Positions 16,343 to 25,867 of a stretch of DNA of 64,000 nt are shown here, one piece after another; within the stretch, counting starts at the first letter, position 1, and each line of letters starts with the position of its first letter. The notes under the pieces are model-generated. The model was not told the origin of the DNA. It saw only the letters and a program-made list of their open reading frames with translations, and did no database searches. Position numbers and translations under genes: made by a program. This DNA is from Holophagales bacterium (GTDB taxonomy: Bacteria > Acidobacteriota > Thermoanaerobaculia > Multivoradales > Multivoraceae), in contig VYDI01000034.1 of assembly GCA_009843505.1 (NCBI GenBank), positions 186,001 to 250,000 of the forward strand, in the 5' to 3' direction.

Positions 16343-17803
16343 TCAGGACCCTCCCCCGCCGGCCGGCGCCGCCTGCGGCGCGGGTTCCACTCCGGAGCCG
16401 GCTGGCACCACGCGCACCAGTTCCTCGCCCTGGTGCGGATCGGCCTCCGGCAGCACGGTCTTGACCTCCGCCGTCGCCACCAGCGGCAGGAACCGGGCGA
16501 ACAGGCAGAACATCGTGAAGAACAGGCCGAAGCTGCCGATCAGCGAAGCGAAGTCCCAGAAGGTCGCCTGGTAGTAGTCCCAGTTCGCGGGCAGGAAGTC
16601 GCGGTGCAGCGACGAGGTGACGATGACGAAACGCTCGAACCACATGCCGATGTTGATCAGGATCGAGGAGATGAACAGCCAGCCGATGTGGTTGCGCATC
16701 TTCTTGAACCAGAACAACTGCGGCGTGAGCACGTTGCAGCTCACCATGATCCAGTACGCCCAGGCGTAGGGACCGAGGGCCCGGTTGGCGAAGGCGAACT
16801 GCTCGTAGGGGTTGCCGCTGTACCAGGCGATGAACATCTCGATGCCGTAGGCGTAACCGACCATGCACCCCGTCAGCAGCATGATCTTGGCCATGTTCTC
16901 GAGGTGGCGCATCGTGATGATGTCCTCCATCTTGAACAGGACCCGGCAGATCAGCATCAGGGTCATGACCATGGCGAAGCCTGAGAAGATCGCCCCGGCG
17001 ACGAAGTACGGCGGGAAGATTGTCGTGTGCCAGCCCGGCAACTGGGCGGTGGCGAAGTCCATCGACACGACCGAGTGGACGGAGAGAACCAGCGGCGTCG
17101 CCAGACCGGCCAGCATCAGGTAGGCCCGCTCGTAGTGGAGCCAGTTCCGGTGCGAACCGCGCCAGCCGAGAGCGAAGATGCCGTAGACGATCTGCCTGAT
17201 CCGCGTCTTGGCGCGGTCGCGAATCGTCGCCAGATCCGGGATCAGCCCGACGTACCAGAACATCAGGGACACCGTGCCGTAGATCGAGACCGCGAACACG
17301 TCCCAGATCAGCGGACTGCGGAAGTTGGGCCACATGTCCATCTGGTTCGGCAGCGGGAACATCCAGTACGCGACCCACACACGGCCGACGTGGATGCCGG
17401 GGAACACCAGGGCGCACATGACCGCGAAGATCGTCATCGCCTCGGCGGCGCGGTTGATCGACGTGCGCCACTTCTGCCGGAACAGGAAGAGGATCGCGGA
17501 GATCAACGTGCCGGCATGGCCGATGCCGACCCAGAAGACGAAGTTGACGATCGCGAAGCCCCAGTTGACCGGGTTGTTCAGGCCCCAGATGCCGGTACCC
17601 TCCCAGAACAGCCAGCCGATCGAAACGCCGAACAGGCCCAGCATCGCCAGCGACGGCAGGAAGAAGAACCACCAGCCGACCGGCGTCTTGCGCTCGACCG
17701 GCACCGCGACCGCTTCCGTCATGGAACGGAAGTCGTAGCCGCCGACGATCAGCGGCGCACGCCCGGCGACGGGTTCCTGAGTGTTGTCCTGACTCTGTGC
17801 CAT
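16343..17803 (-). CDS. actC: Alternative complex III subunit C (NrfD/PsrC-like quinol-binding membrane subunit)
   Basis: 486 residues with about ten hydrophobic segments. ActC/NrfD features include the N-terminal [47 protein letters not shown], the quinol-site region with [29 protein letters not shown], and [14 protein letters not shown]. The C-terminus is a Pro/Ala/Gly-rich tail. It normally follows actA (pentahaem cytochrome) and actB (iron-sulphur protein), but here it is the first gene of the operon. It diverges from a cupredoxin lipoprotein gene. Electron exit from this module is therefore unclear and may use the neighbouring copper proteins or subunits encoded elsewhere. Confidence 0.94.
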   Translation of the reverse strand: MAQSQDNTQEPVAGRAPLIVGGYDFRSMTEAVAVPVERKTPVGWWFFFLPSLAMLGLFGVSIGWLFWEGTGIWGLNNPVNWGFAIVNFVFWVGIGHAGTLISAILFLFRQKWRTSINRAAEAMTIFAVMCALVFPGIHVGRVWVAYWMFPLPNQMDMWPNFRSPLIWDVFAVSIYGTVSLMFWYVGLIPDLATIRDRAKTRIRQIVYGIFALGWRGSHRNWLHYERAYLMLAGLATPLVLSVHSVVSMDFATAQLPGWHTTIFPPYFVAGAIFSGFAMVMTLMLICRVLFKMEDIITMRHLENMAKIMLLTGCMVGYAYGIEMFIAWYSGNPYEQFAFANRALGPYAWAYWIMVSCNVLTPQLFWFKKMRNHIGWLFISSILINIGMWFERFVIVTSSLHRDFLPANWDYYQATFWDFASLIGSFGLFFTMFCLFARFLPLVATAEVKTVLPEADPHQGEELVRVVPAGSGVEPAPQAAPAGGGGS

Positions 17804-17864
17804 CGAGGGCGTACAAGTAGGGCGGCTGTGCCCTCAAGGGCCGGCCGGGCCATGAATCGCGCGG

Positions 17865-17893
17865 AAGCTAACATCGGCCCCTATCCGGGTCAA
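17865..17893 (-). promoter_or_regulatory. Candidate promoter of the act-cox operon
   Basis: Minus strand TTGACC (17888-17893), a 17-base spacer and TAGCTT (17865-17870), about 60 bases upstream of the actC ATG. This is the clearest -35/-10 pair in the divergent gap 17804-17936. Confidence 0.5.
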
Positions 17894-17908
17894 GGAAACA
17901 GGGCCGAA

Positions 17909-17930
17909 CGGTCCCGCAGGACCGTAGAAT
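17909..17930 (+). promoter_or_regulatory. Palindrome abutting a leaderless-type -10 motif
   Basis: CGGTCC (17909-17914), loop CGCA, GGACCG (17919-17924) directly abuts TAGAAT (17925-17930), which is six bases before the ATG at 17937. GGAAG at 17931-17935 is only one base from the start codon, too close to be a working Shine-Dalgarno. The palindrome would lie between -35 and -10, a usual place for a repressor operator. Confidence 0.4.
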
Positions 17931-17936
17931 GGAAGC

Positions 17937-18731
17937 ATGACCTGTCCACCGACTCCATCGCACCGCCCGGTTCTCGCGGCGCTTCTCGTCCTGCCCTTCC
18001 TCTCACTCGCCGGCTGTGGCGCCGGCACGTCCGACGGGGCCGGCGGCGATGCCGCGCCGGCGGCCGAGTCGCCGCCCGCGGAGCCGCTGGGCACGAGCAC
18101 GATCGCCGGCGTCGTTCGCTTCGACGGCGAAGTGCCGGAGCTCCGGCCGCTCAACATGGACGCCGACCCCGCCTGCGCCGCCAAGCACACGGAACCGGTC
18201 TACCCGGAGATCCTCGGGGTCGACGACCAGGCCAGCCTGGCGAACGTCCTCGTCTACGTGGCGGACAACGTTCCACAGGGCCCCTACCCACCGTCCGAGC
18301 CGCCCGTGATCGACCAGCAGGGCTGCCGCTACACGCCACGCGTCGCCGGCATCATGGTGGGCCAGGAACTCAAGGTGCTGAACTCGGACGAGCTGCTCCA
18401 CAACGTCCACTCGCTGTCCGAGGTCAACCGCCCCTTCAACCGGGCCATGCCGGCCGCCATCAAGGAGGCCACCTTCTCGTTCACGGACGAGGAACCCGCG
18501 TTTCGGATCAAGTGCGACGTCCACCCGTGGATGTCGAGCTACCTCGCCGTCTTCAGCCATCCCTACTTCGCCGTCTCCGGGCCGGACGGCTCGTTCGAGA
18601 TCCCGGGCCTCCCGGCCGGCACCTACACGATCGAGGCCTGGCACGAACGTCTCGGCACGATGCGGTCCGGCGTGACGCTGCTCGACGGGCTCACCGCGAC
18701 CGTCGATCTCACGTTCACGCTTCCGGAGTAG
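17937..18731 (+). CDS. Amicyanin-like cupredoxin lipoprotein
   Basis: 264 residues, a paralogue of the protein at 13663-14379. A signal peptide ends in the lipobox LAGC with Cys at residue 27, so the protein is probably membrane-anchored. A low-complexity Ala/Pro/Gly linker follows. Candidate copper ligands are conserved: LHNVHSL near 152-158 and KCDVHPWM near 192-199 (C-x2-H-x2-M). The C-terminus GSFEIPGLPAGTYTIEAWHE repeats the carboxypeptidase-regulatory-like segment. It diverges from actC, so one soluble and one anchored cupredoxin bracket the act genes. A role as electron carrier for complex III and oxidase is inferred; a sensor or storage role is also possible. Confidence 0.82.
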   Translation: MTCPPTPSHRPVLAALLVLPFLSLAGCGAGTSDGAGGDAAPAAESPPAEPLGTSTIAGVVRFDGEVPELRPLNMDADPACAAKHTEPVYPEILGVDDQASLANVLVYVADNVPQGPYPPSEPPVIDQQGCRYTPRVAGIMVGQELKVLNSDELLHNVHSLSEVNRPFNRAMPAAIKEATFSFTDEEPAFRIKCDVHPWMSSYLAVFSHPYFAVSGPDGSFEIPGLPAGTYTIEAWHERLGTMRSGVTLLDGLTATVDLTFTLPE

Positions 18732-18735
18732 AGCC

Positions 18736-18765
18736 GCCAAACCGCTCGCAGGCTCGCTGTTTGGC
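18736..18765. repeat. Short hairpin repeat, copy P2
   Basis: GCCAAAC (18736-18742) pairs with GTTTGGC (18759-18765) around a 16-nt loop containing CTCGCAGGCTCG, as in copy P1 at 9474. It lies five bases past the stop of the cupredoxin gene and between convergent genes, so it may act as a bidirectional terminator. No T-run follows. Confidence 0.6.
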
Positions 18766-18803
18766 CCCAGCCCCCACCTCGCCAGGAGGCTTCGCGACAG
18801 AAC

Positions 18804-19487
18804 TCACTCCATGTCGTTTCTGTCGCGCCGCCTCCTGGCCAGCGTCCGCCAGAGTTCGGCGAGCGCATCGTCCGGATCGTCGACCTTGATCGTCGTCATG
18901 CCGAGCGCCCGCGCGCTCTTCAGGTTCGAACCGATGTCGTCCAGGAACACCGCCTCGCGCGGTTCGACGCCGATCCGCCCGCAGGCCAGGAGGTAGATCG
19001 CGGGATCGGGCTTGCGCAGCCCGACGACGCTCGATTCGACGTAGTCGTCGAAGAGCGCCCGGACCTCGGCCCGCATCGCGGCCTCCTCGGCGTCCGCGGG
19101 CTCCCGTTCCTCCTCGCTGACCCAGTTGTTCGTCAGGGCCGCCACGGTGTAGCCGCGGACGCGCAATTGCCGCAGCGCCTCGACCATCTGCGGCCTGGGC
19201 TTCGACTCCTCCGCTATCGCCGCCATCATCTGTTCGGCCGAGAACCTCTCGGCCACCGAGGCATCGGCCGCCTTCACATCGGCGTCGAAGGCGGCGAAGA
19301 ACCCCGGTCCCATGACCAGCTCGCCGCGCTCCAGCCGCTGCCAGGATCCCCCCGGCCCGGCCGCCACGACCAGCCGGTTGACGAAGTTCTCCTCGATCCC
19401 GTTCGCCTGTTCGTAGCGCCGAATGGCATGCAACGGGGAGCCGAAGACGACTCCGCCCAGGTCGAAGATGACTGCTCGGTAGGCCAT
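18804..19487 (-). CDS. HAD-superfamily hydrolase (HAD-IA, phosphatase-like)
   Basis: 227 residues. Motif I is FDLGGVVFG at the N-terminus, with Gly where many HADs have the second Asp, as in YihX-like and epoxide-hydrolase-N-terminal-like members. Motif II is ALTNNW, the motif III Lys region is GLRKPDPAIYLLA, and motif IV is FLDDIGSNLKSARALGM. These proteins dephosphorylate small phosphorylated metabolites; the substrate is unknown. I chose the ATG at 19487, with GGAG ten bases upstream, over an in-frame GTG six bases earlier which would be too close to it. Its C-terminus faces the cupredoxin gene with hairpin P2 between them. Confidence 0.87.
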   Translation of the reverse strand: MAYRAVIFDLGGVVFGSPLHAIRRYEQANGIEENFVNRLVVAAGPGGSWQRLERGELVMGPGFFAAFDADVKAADASVAERFSAEQMMAAIAEESKPRPQMVEALRQLRVRGYTVAALTNNWVSEEEREPADAEEAAMRAEVRALFDDYVESSVVGLRKPDPAIYLLACGRIGVEPREAVFLDDIGSNLKSARALGMTTIKVDDPDDALAELWRTLARRRRDRNDME

Positions 19488-19503
19488 GAACACGTTTCTC
19501 CTG

Positions 19504-20547
19504 TTATCTCCGCAGCGTTGCCGGCAGCGTCAGAGGATCCGCCGCCGTCCGATCGGAAGCGATGAAGCCCTCCTCGTTCCACCGGTAGTCCAGGATGTGG
19601 ATGCGGGGATCGACGGCAACATACCCGCCGTCGCCGCTCGGCCGCAGCACGCCGTAGTGGAGACTCGGCTCCACGCTCCATCCGGTCTCGCCGACCGTGC
19701 CGATGCGTTGTCCGCGGCTGACCGATTCGCCCGCTCGAACTTCCGTCGTGGCCAGGTGCCCGAACAGGGTGATGAATCGATCACCGTGACGGATTCCCAC
19801 GATCCGCCCGTAGCGAACCCAGGAGCGGCCCAGGGCAGCACCCCGCCCCGCATAGGTGACGCGGCCCGCCGCCGTGGCCAGCACCGGAGCCCCGGCGGAA
19901 GCCGCCAGATCGATGCCGTGGTGGAACTCCTCGACGCCCGTCACCCGGTTTCTCGTCTGTCCGAACGGGCCGACGAGGACGAAGTCGTCGCCGCGAAGTG
20001 GAACCGCGGACGGTGTCGACTCGACGAGTTCGGGCTCGGCCCGTTCGACCTCGAGGGCCGCCTGCAGCCGGCCCTCGATGCGCCCGGTCACCCGTTCCAC
20101 GTCTTCCTCGACTCCAGACTCGATCAGCACCACCTCGCCCTGCCGCAGGGTGAGGGCGGGTTCCTCCAGGACGTCGACGGCCTCGCCGCAGCCATCGTTC
20201 GCTGGCGCCCCCACACCATAGGCCAGCACGATCTTGCAGAGCCGGCTATCCAGCTCCGACGCCAGTTGACGGACCTCCGAGTAGCGTTCGGCCAGTGCCT
20301 CGAAACGGGCCGCCAGTCGCCGGTGTTCCCCGAACACCTCGACCTGCTCGGCCCTTGAGAACTGGGAACGCACGACGATCGGGGCGCTCAGAGCGGCGTT
20401 GACCACGAGGGAAGCAAGGAGGATCAGCGCCGCCAACCCAAGCTGGAGCCTCGCGGAGGTCACCTCGAGATAGCGCACGCGCCCGCGCGGGCTGTGGATC
20501 TGGAGGAAGCCCTGACGAACGCTGCCGTCGGCGGAAGGCTCAGGCAT
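19504..20547 (-). CDS. M23-family peptidase-like protein with altered active site
   Basis: 347 residues. A cytoplasmic N-terminus (residues 1-33) precedes one membrane segment (LQLGLAALILLASLVVNAALSA), a helical stretch (FGEHRRLAARFEALAERYSEVRQL) and a C-terminal LytM/M23 domain. Zinc-ligand pattern HGIDLA and FGHLATTEVRAGESVSRGQRIG are present. The final motif reads SLHYGVL: the metal-binding His is present but the first His of the usual HxH is Ser. The protein may be a weak enzyme or an EnvC-like activator of amidases rather than a normal endopeptidase. The ATG at 20547 overlaps the upstream FAD dehydrogenase gene by eight bases. Confidence 0.84.
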   Translation of the reverse strand: MPEPSADGSVRQGFLQIHSPRGRVRYLEVTSARLQLGLAALILLASLVVNAALSAPIVVRSQFSRAEQVEVFGEHRRLAARFEALAERYSEVRQLASELDSRLCKIVLAYGVGAPANDGCGEAVDVLEEPALTLRQGEVVLIESGVEEDVERVTGRIEGRLQAALEVERAEPELVESTPSAVPLRGDDFVLVGPFGQTRNRVTGVEEFHHGIDLAASAGAPVLATAAGRVTYAGRGAALGRSWVRYGRIVGIRHGDRFITLFGHLATTEVRAGESVSRGQRIGTVGETGWSVEPSLHYGVLRPSGDGGYVAVDPRIHILDYRWNEEGFIASDRTAADPLTLPATLRR

Positions 20548-22036
20548 CGAAACGGCCCGCCCCGCGGCCGGCCAGACGGCCGAACACCGCACCCGCGGTC
20601 AACCCGGAACCGCCAGGGTAGTTGTCGTAGAACAGGCCGCCGACGAGTTCGCCCGCCGCGAACAGATCCCGAATCGGCCGTCCGCCTCCATCGAGCACCC
20701 TGGCGTGGCGATCGACCGAAAGGCCACCGAACGTGAACGTGATGCCGCAGGTCACCGCGAAGGCCTCGAACGGCGGCTCCTCGATCGGGTTGGCCCAGTT
20801 CGACTTGTTCAGGGCGAGACCGCGAGTCGAGCGGCCATCGCGGACGCTGGGGTCGAAGCGCACTTCGCGCCGCACCGCGGCGTTGAACTCGCCGACTGTC
20901 CGCAGGAACGCCTCGCCGTCGACGCCATCGAGACGCTCGGCGAGTTCCGGCAGCGACTCGGCCTCGACTCGCGTTGCGTGCCGCTTCCGGTACTCGTCCC
21001 GCAGCAGGTGAGCGACCCGCGCATCGAACACCTGCCAGGCCAAACGTCCCGGCTGCTCCAGCACCTCGCGGCCGTACCTGGCGTAGGTGTAGTTCCGGAA
21101 GTCCGCGCCTTCGTCGAGGAACCGCTCTCCCCTCGCGTTGACGACGATGCCGAGCGGATAGCTGTGCTTCTGGTAGCGATGACGCACCTCGAGATTGCCG
21201 ACCTCGGGCGCGTTCAGGTCCCACGCCACGGCGTGGCAGCCGGACCACTGTCCGGCCCGTCCGGCGCCGATCTCCAGGGCCATGCGAATACCGTCGCCCG
21301 TGTTGTAGCGGCTGCCCCTGACCTTGGCCTCTTCCCAGCCTTCGCCGAGGTGGCGGCGCCGCCAGTCACCGTTCGCTTCGAAGCCGCCGCTCGCGAGAAC
21401 CACGCTGTCGGCGTCGAGGACGCGCCGGACCGACGCCTCCTCGACCTCGACCCCGCGCACGGCGCCCCCCTCCACGCGCAGGCTCACCGCCCGGCAGCCG
21501 TAGCGCGTCTCGATGCCCGCCCTCTCCGCCGCCCGCTCGAGGGCCGCCACCAGGCCGGGGCCGCCTCCCCGCGCCTGCAGCGTCAGACCGCCCCAGAACC
21601 GGCGCTTGCCGTCGACCTCGAACGCCTGACCCGTGTAGAGCGGAACGAACTCGACGCCGTGGCCACGCATCCAGCGCAGCGTCCGCCGGCTCTCACTCAC
21701 CAGGATCTCGACCAGTTTGGGATTGGCCCGACCGCCGCCGGTCCTTTCGAGGTCCTCGACGAATCGCCGCGCCGGGTACGTTCCGAAGTCGCTCGCCTCG
21801 ACCTCCTCCTCGGTCAGGCCGGTGGCCACCTCGCGCAGGTCGTCCAGGCCGTCGTAGGCAAAGCGCATCGCCGCCATGGTGAAGCGGCTGTTGCCTCCCC
21901 GTTCCGCCCACGGCGCGCGTTCCAGCACGGTCACCGACGCGCCCTCCTCCCGGGCCGCGAGGGCGGCGCACAGCGCCGCGTTGCCGGCGCCGACGACGAC
22001 CACGCGCCGCTTCGCTGCTGCTCGCTCGTTCATCAT
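20540..22036 (-). CDS. FAD-dependent dehydrogenase, tricarballylate dehydrogenase/fumarate reductase flavoprotein-like
   Basis: About 498 residues from tandem ATG codons at 22031-22036. The FAD-binding Rossmann start is RVVVVGAGNAALCAALAAREEGASVTVLE with the ENS-like APWAERGGNSRF next. The catalytic-domain pattern of the fumarate reductase/TcuA group is visible: VVLASGGFEANGDWRRRHLGEGWE, ITFTFGGLSVDRHARVLD, and the C-terminal DLFAAGELVGGLFYDNYPGGSGLTAG. Such enzymes oxidise or reduce C4 to C6 acids or steroids; the substrate is not defined here. It diverges from an SDR gene at 22100 with 63 bases between, which may mean shared regulation. Confidence 0.85.
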   Translation of the reverse strand: MMNERAAAKRRVVVVGAGNAALCAALAAREEGASVTVLERAPWAERGGNSRFTMAAMRFAYDGLDDLREVATGLTEEEVEASDFGTYPARRFVEDLERTGGGRANPKLVEILVSESRRTLRWMRGHGVEFVPLYTGQAFEVDGKRRFWGGLTLQARGGGPGLVAALERAAERAGIETRYGCRAVSLRVEGGAVRGVEVEEASVRRVLDADSVVLASGGFEANGDWRRRHLGEGWEEAKVRGSRYNTGDGIRMALEIGAGRAGQWSGCHAVAWDLNAPEVGNLEVRHRYQKHSYPLGIVVNARGERFLDEGADFRNYTYARYGREVLEQPGRLAWQVFDARVAHLLRDEYRKRHATRVEAESLPELAERLDGVDGEAFLRTVGEFNAAVRREVRFDPSVRDGRSTRGLALNKSNWANPIEEPPFEAFAVTCGITFTFGGLSVDRHARVLDGGGRPIRDLFAAGELVGGLFYDNYPGGSGLTAGAVFGRLAGRGAGRFDA

Positions 22037-22099
22037 CTCACTTCGTCCGGCGCCGAACCCGGGTAGCGTAGCCGCCCGAAACCCGGGGAGATACTCGCC

Positions 22100-22906
22100 A
22101 TGGACGACTCGAACAGCAAGAACGACGCCGCGCTCGCCGATTCCCGCTTTGCCGGAAAGGTCGCGGTCGTGACCGGCGCCGCCGGCGGTTTCGGCCGCGC
22201 CATCGCACGAAGGCTGGCCGAAGAAGGCGCGGCCGTCGCGCTCGCGGACATCGATTCGGCTAAGGGGAAAAGGACGACGGCCCAGCTCGCCAGGCGCGGC
22301 GCCAGGACGCTCTTCGAAACGGTGGACGTATCGAAGGGCGACGACGTGAAGCGCCTGATGGAGCGGACCTGCGGCGCGTTCGGCGGCATCGACATCCTTG
22401 TCAACAACGCGGGCTACTGCCACCGGGCCCGGCCGCTGTGGAAGCTCGCCGAAGCCGACTACGACCGGGTCTTCGAGGTGAACACGAAGAGCGTCTACCT
22501 GGGCGTGGTGCACGGCGTGCCGAGGCTGCTCGAACGCGGAGGCGGCGTGATCGTGAACACGGCGTCGATCGGCGCGGTCCGACCGCGACCGCTGATCACC
22601 GCCTACAACGCGACGAAGGGGGCCGTGATCACCCTGACCCGGGGGCTGGCGACGGAACTCGCGCCCCATGGCATTCGCGTCAACGCGGTCAACCCCGTCG
22701 CCGCCGACACCGACTTCATGAAGGGCCCCTCAGGGGGACGGAAGCTGGACGACGCCGGACGCGACGTCCTTCAGAAGACGATCCCGTTGGGCCGGCTCGC
22801 CGAACCCGCTGACGTTGCCGCCGCCGTCGCCTACCTCGCCTCAGACGACGCAGCCTTCCTCACCGGCGTCTGCCTCGACATCGACGGAGGCCGCAGCATC
22901 GGCTAG
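22100..22906 (+). CDS. Short-chain dehydrogenase/reductase
   Basis: 268 residues, classical SDR. The cofactor motif is VVTGAAGGFGRAIARRL (T-G-x3-G-x-G), then DIDS which favours NAD(H) through an acidic residue. NNAG is present, followed by the active site NTASIGAVRP and YNATKGAV (YxxxK). The C-terminal AYLASDDAAFLTGVCLDIDGG is typical of 3-oxoacyl-reductase-like members. Substrate unknown. GGGGAG nine bases before the ATG serves as ribosome binding site. The gene ends 14 bases before the opposing pyrC stop. Confidence 0.9.
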   Translation: MDDSNSKNDAALADSRFAGKVAVVTGAAGGFGRAIARRLAEEGAAVALADIDSAKGKRTTAQLARRGARTLFETVDVSKGDDVKRLMERTCGAFGGIDILVNNAGYCHRARPLWKLAEADYDRVFEVNTKSVYLGVVHGVPRLLERGGGVIVNTASIGAVRPRPLITAYNATKGAVITLTRGLATELAPHGIRVNAVNPVAADTDFMKGPSGGRKLDDAGRDVLQKTIPLGRLAEPADVAAAVAYLASDDAAFLTGVCLDIDGGRSIG

Positions 22907-22920
22907 GGCGGGCCCTCCGG

Positions 22921-24206
22921 CTACGACAGTTCGATCACTCGGCCGCCAACCACGGTACCGGCTGGCGCGCCGCGGAGCTCCCAGCCCTCGAACGGCGTGT
23001 TCCGCGACCGGCTCCGGAACGTCGCCGGATCGACTTCGACCTCGCGCCCCAGGTCGATCAGCGTCACGTCGCCGGACGACCCGGGCGCGAGGCTGCCCCC
23101 AGGCACGCCGAGGATCCGCGCCGGCGCCGTCGACAGCAGTTCGACCAGGCGCGCGAGGTCGATCACGCCCCGGCTCACCAGCCGGTCCAGGCAGAGGCTG
23201 AGCGTCGTCTCGAGCCCGATGATGCCGTTCGGCGAGGCGACGAAGTCGAGCTCCTTCTCGTCCGGATGGTGGGGAGCGTGATCGCTCGCGATCGCGTCGA
23301 TCGAACCGTCGGCGAGGCCCCCGACCAGGGCGTCGCGGTCAGCCGCGCTTCTGAGCGGCGGGTGCATCCTGAAGTTCGGGTCCAGCCCCGAGTCGAAGAC
23401 GTCCTCGTCCGTCAGCAGCAGGTGATGGGCCGAGACCTCGCAGGTGACCCGATGGCCATCGGCCCTGGCCGCCCGGATCAGGTCCAGGCTGCGCGCGGTC
23501 GACATGTGCGCCAGGTGGTAGCGGCCCCCGGTATCGGCCACGAGCAGCAGATCGCGGGAGACCATCACGTCGTCGGCGGCGCCGGGGATCCCCTCGACGC
23601 CAAGCCGCGTCGAGAAACGTCCCTCGTGCATGACCCCGTCGGCCGAGAGCGCGAGTTCCTCGGCGTGCTGGATGATCGGCAGGTCGAAGTGCCGGGCGTA
23701 TCGCAGCGCCTGGCGCATCAGGGCGGCGCTCCAGACCGGCCGGCCGTCATCCGAGACCGCGACCGCGCCGGCCCGCCGCTGCGCCCCGAACTCCGTCAAC
23801 TCGTGGCCCTCCAGCCCCCGGCTGACCGCCGCGATCGGATACACGCGGGCCCAGCGCGCCCGCTCCGCCTGCTTGAGGATGAACTCGGTCAGGGACGGAT
23901 CGTCGTTCACAGGGTCCGTGTTCGGCATGCAGGCAACGGCGGTGAACCCGCCCGCCGCCGCCGCCAGCGTGCCGGTCTCGATCGTCTCCTTGTACTCCTG
24001 GCCCGGCTCCCGCAGGTGGACGTGCATGTCGATCAGCCCGGGTACGACCACCAACCCCGCGGCATCGAGTTCGGGCACGTTCCCGGGAGCGTCGATGGCG
24101 GGTCCACATGCCGTCACGCCGCCGTCCTCGATCAGGACGTCGGCCGGACCGTCGAGCTCCTGGGTCGGATCGACAACCCGGCCCCCGCGAATGACCAGCG
24201 ATCCGC

Positions 24207-24210
<4 letters not shown>
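22921..24210 (-). CDS. pyrC: Dihydroorotase (class I)
   Basis: 429 residues. It catalyses cyclisation of carbamoyl-aspartate in pyrimidine synthesis. The metal site HxH is in [13 protein letters not shown]; other class I features are [39 protein letters not shown], and [16 protein letters not shown]. The start is the GTG at 24208-24210, which shares GTGA with the pyrB stop. The order pyrR-pyrB-pyrC is classic, with the products acting on neighbouring pathway steps and possibly forming an ATCase-DHOase complex as in other bacteria with class I enzymes. Confidence 0.96.
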
Positions 24211-25153
<943 letters not shown>

Positions 25154-25157
<4 letters not shown>

Positions 25158-25711
25158 CCCTCGCGCTCGAGCAGCTCGACCATCTCCTTGCCGCCGTCGG
25201 TGGCGGCATAGGAGACCTTGATCACCTCGGTGTCGGTCGTCTGCACGTGTTCGCCCACACAGTCGGCGTGGATCGGCAGTTCGCGGTGGCCGCGGTCGAT
25301 CAGCACCGCGAGGCGGATCGCGCGCGGCCGGCCGTAGTCCATGATCAGGGCGTCCATTGCCGCCCGGATCGTGCGGCCGCTGTAGAGGACATCGTCGCAG
25401 AGCACGACGATCCGGTCGTCGATCGCAACCGGCATCACGCTCTCCTTGACCACGGGCTGCGGCGCGATCGTCGAGAGATCGTCCCGGTAGAGCGTGATGT
25501 CGAGCACCCCGACCGGCACGGCGACGCCCTCCGTGCGCTTGATCTCGGCGGCGATGAAGTCGGCCAGCGGTACGCCGCGCGTGCGCACGCCGACCAGCAT
25601 CAGGGAGTCCGTGCCCCCCGCGCGCTCAACGACCTCCAGCGCCATCCGCCGCATCATCCGCGCCATCTGCGGCACGTCGAACAGCAACCTCTTGACCGTC
25701 AGCGTACTCAC
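25154..25711 (-). CDS. pyrR: PyrR bifunctional regulator/uracil phosphoribosyltransferase
   Basis: 185 residues. The PRPP-binding loop is [35 protein letters not shown] and [20 protein letters not shown] are further PyrR features. In other bacteria PyrR binds pyr mRNA when UMP is high and represses or attenuates the operon, and has variable uracil phosphoribosyltransferase activity. The start is GTG at 25709-25711. TACGCT lies nine bases upstream and there is no Shine-Dalgarno, so the transcript may have almost no leader. A classical PyrR-binding leader is therefore not evident. Confidence 0.95.
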
Positions 25712-25720
25712 CGCCGCGGC

Positions 25721-25726
25721 AGCGTA
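25721..25726 (-). promoter_or_regulatory. Candidate -10 motif of the pyr operon (TACGCT)
   Basis: TACGCT on the minus strand, nine bases before the pyrR GTG. If used, the leader would be only two or three bases long. Confidence 0.35.
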
Positions 25727-25746
25727 TCAGCGGCTCGCGGACGACG

Positions 25747-25790
25747 CCACATGTTGTGGACGCGGACCGGCGCCGGCACAACCGCTTGTG
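25747..25790. promoter_or_regulatory. Two adjacent palindromes in the pyrR-smc divergent gap
   Basis: CCACA-TGT-TGTGG (25747-25759) and CACAA-CCGC-TTGTG (25777-25790) lie side by side, 17 bases apart. Both are built from CACA/TGTG half-sites. The second overlaps the -35 of the proposed smc promoter. They may bind a regulator controlling one or both divergent transcripts. Confidence 0.4.
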
Positions 25791-25815
25791 ACTTATGCAT
25801 GAATCCTGTTATGTT
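25786..25815 (+). promoter_or_regulatory. Candidate smc promoter
   Basis: TTGTGA (25786-25791), an 18-base spacer and TATGTT (25810-25815). An in-frame ATG at 25811 lies inside the -10, which supports the downstream ATG at 25868 as the real smc start. Confidence 0.45.
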
Positions 25816-25867
25816 CCGCAAAGCCCAATCAGCCAGTTCCCAGCCCCACGCCGCCGCCACACGCACG

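Noticed and set aside
20548..20592. Longer N-terminus for the M23-like protein
   Set aside because: It would extend further into the FAD dehydrogenase gene and adds an unusual Cys/Trp-rich stretch; the ATG at 20547 is simpler.
25247..25867. Upstream extension of the smc frame
   Set aside because: The extension lies opposite pyrR and has no SMC similarity; the family N-terminus MLKLESLEV starts at 25868 and the proposed promoter lies inside the extension.
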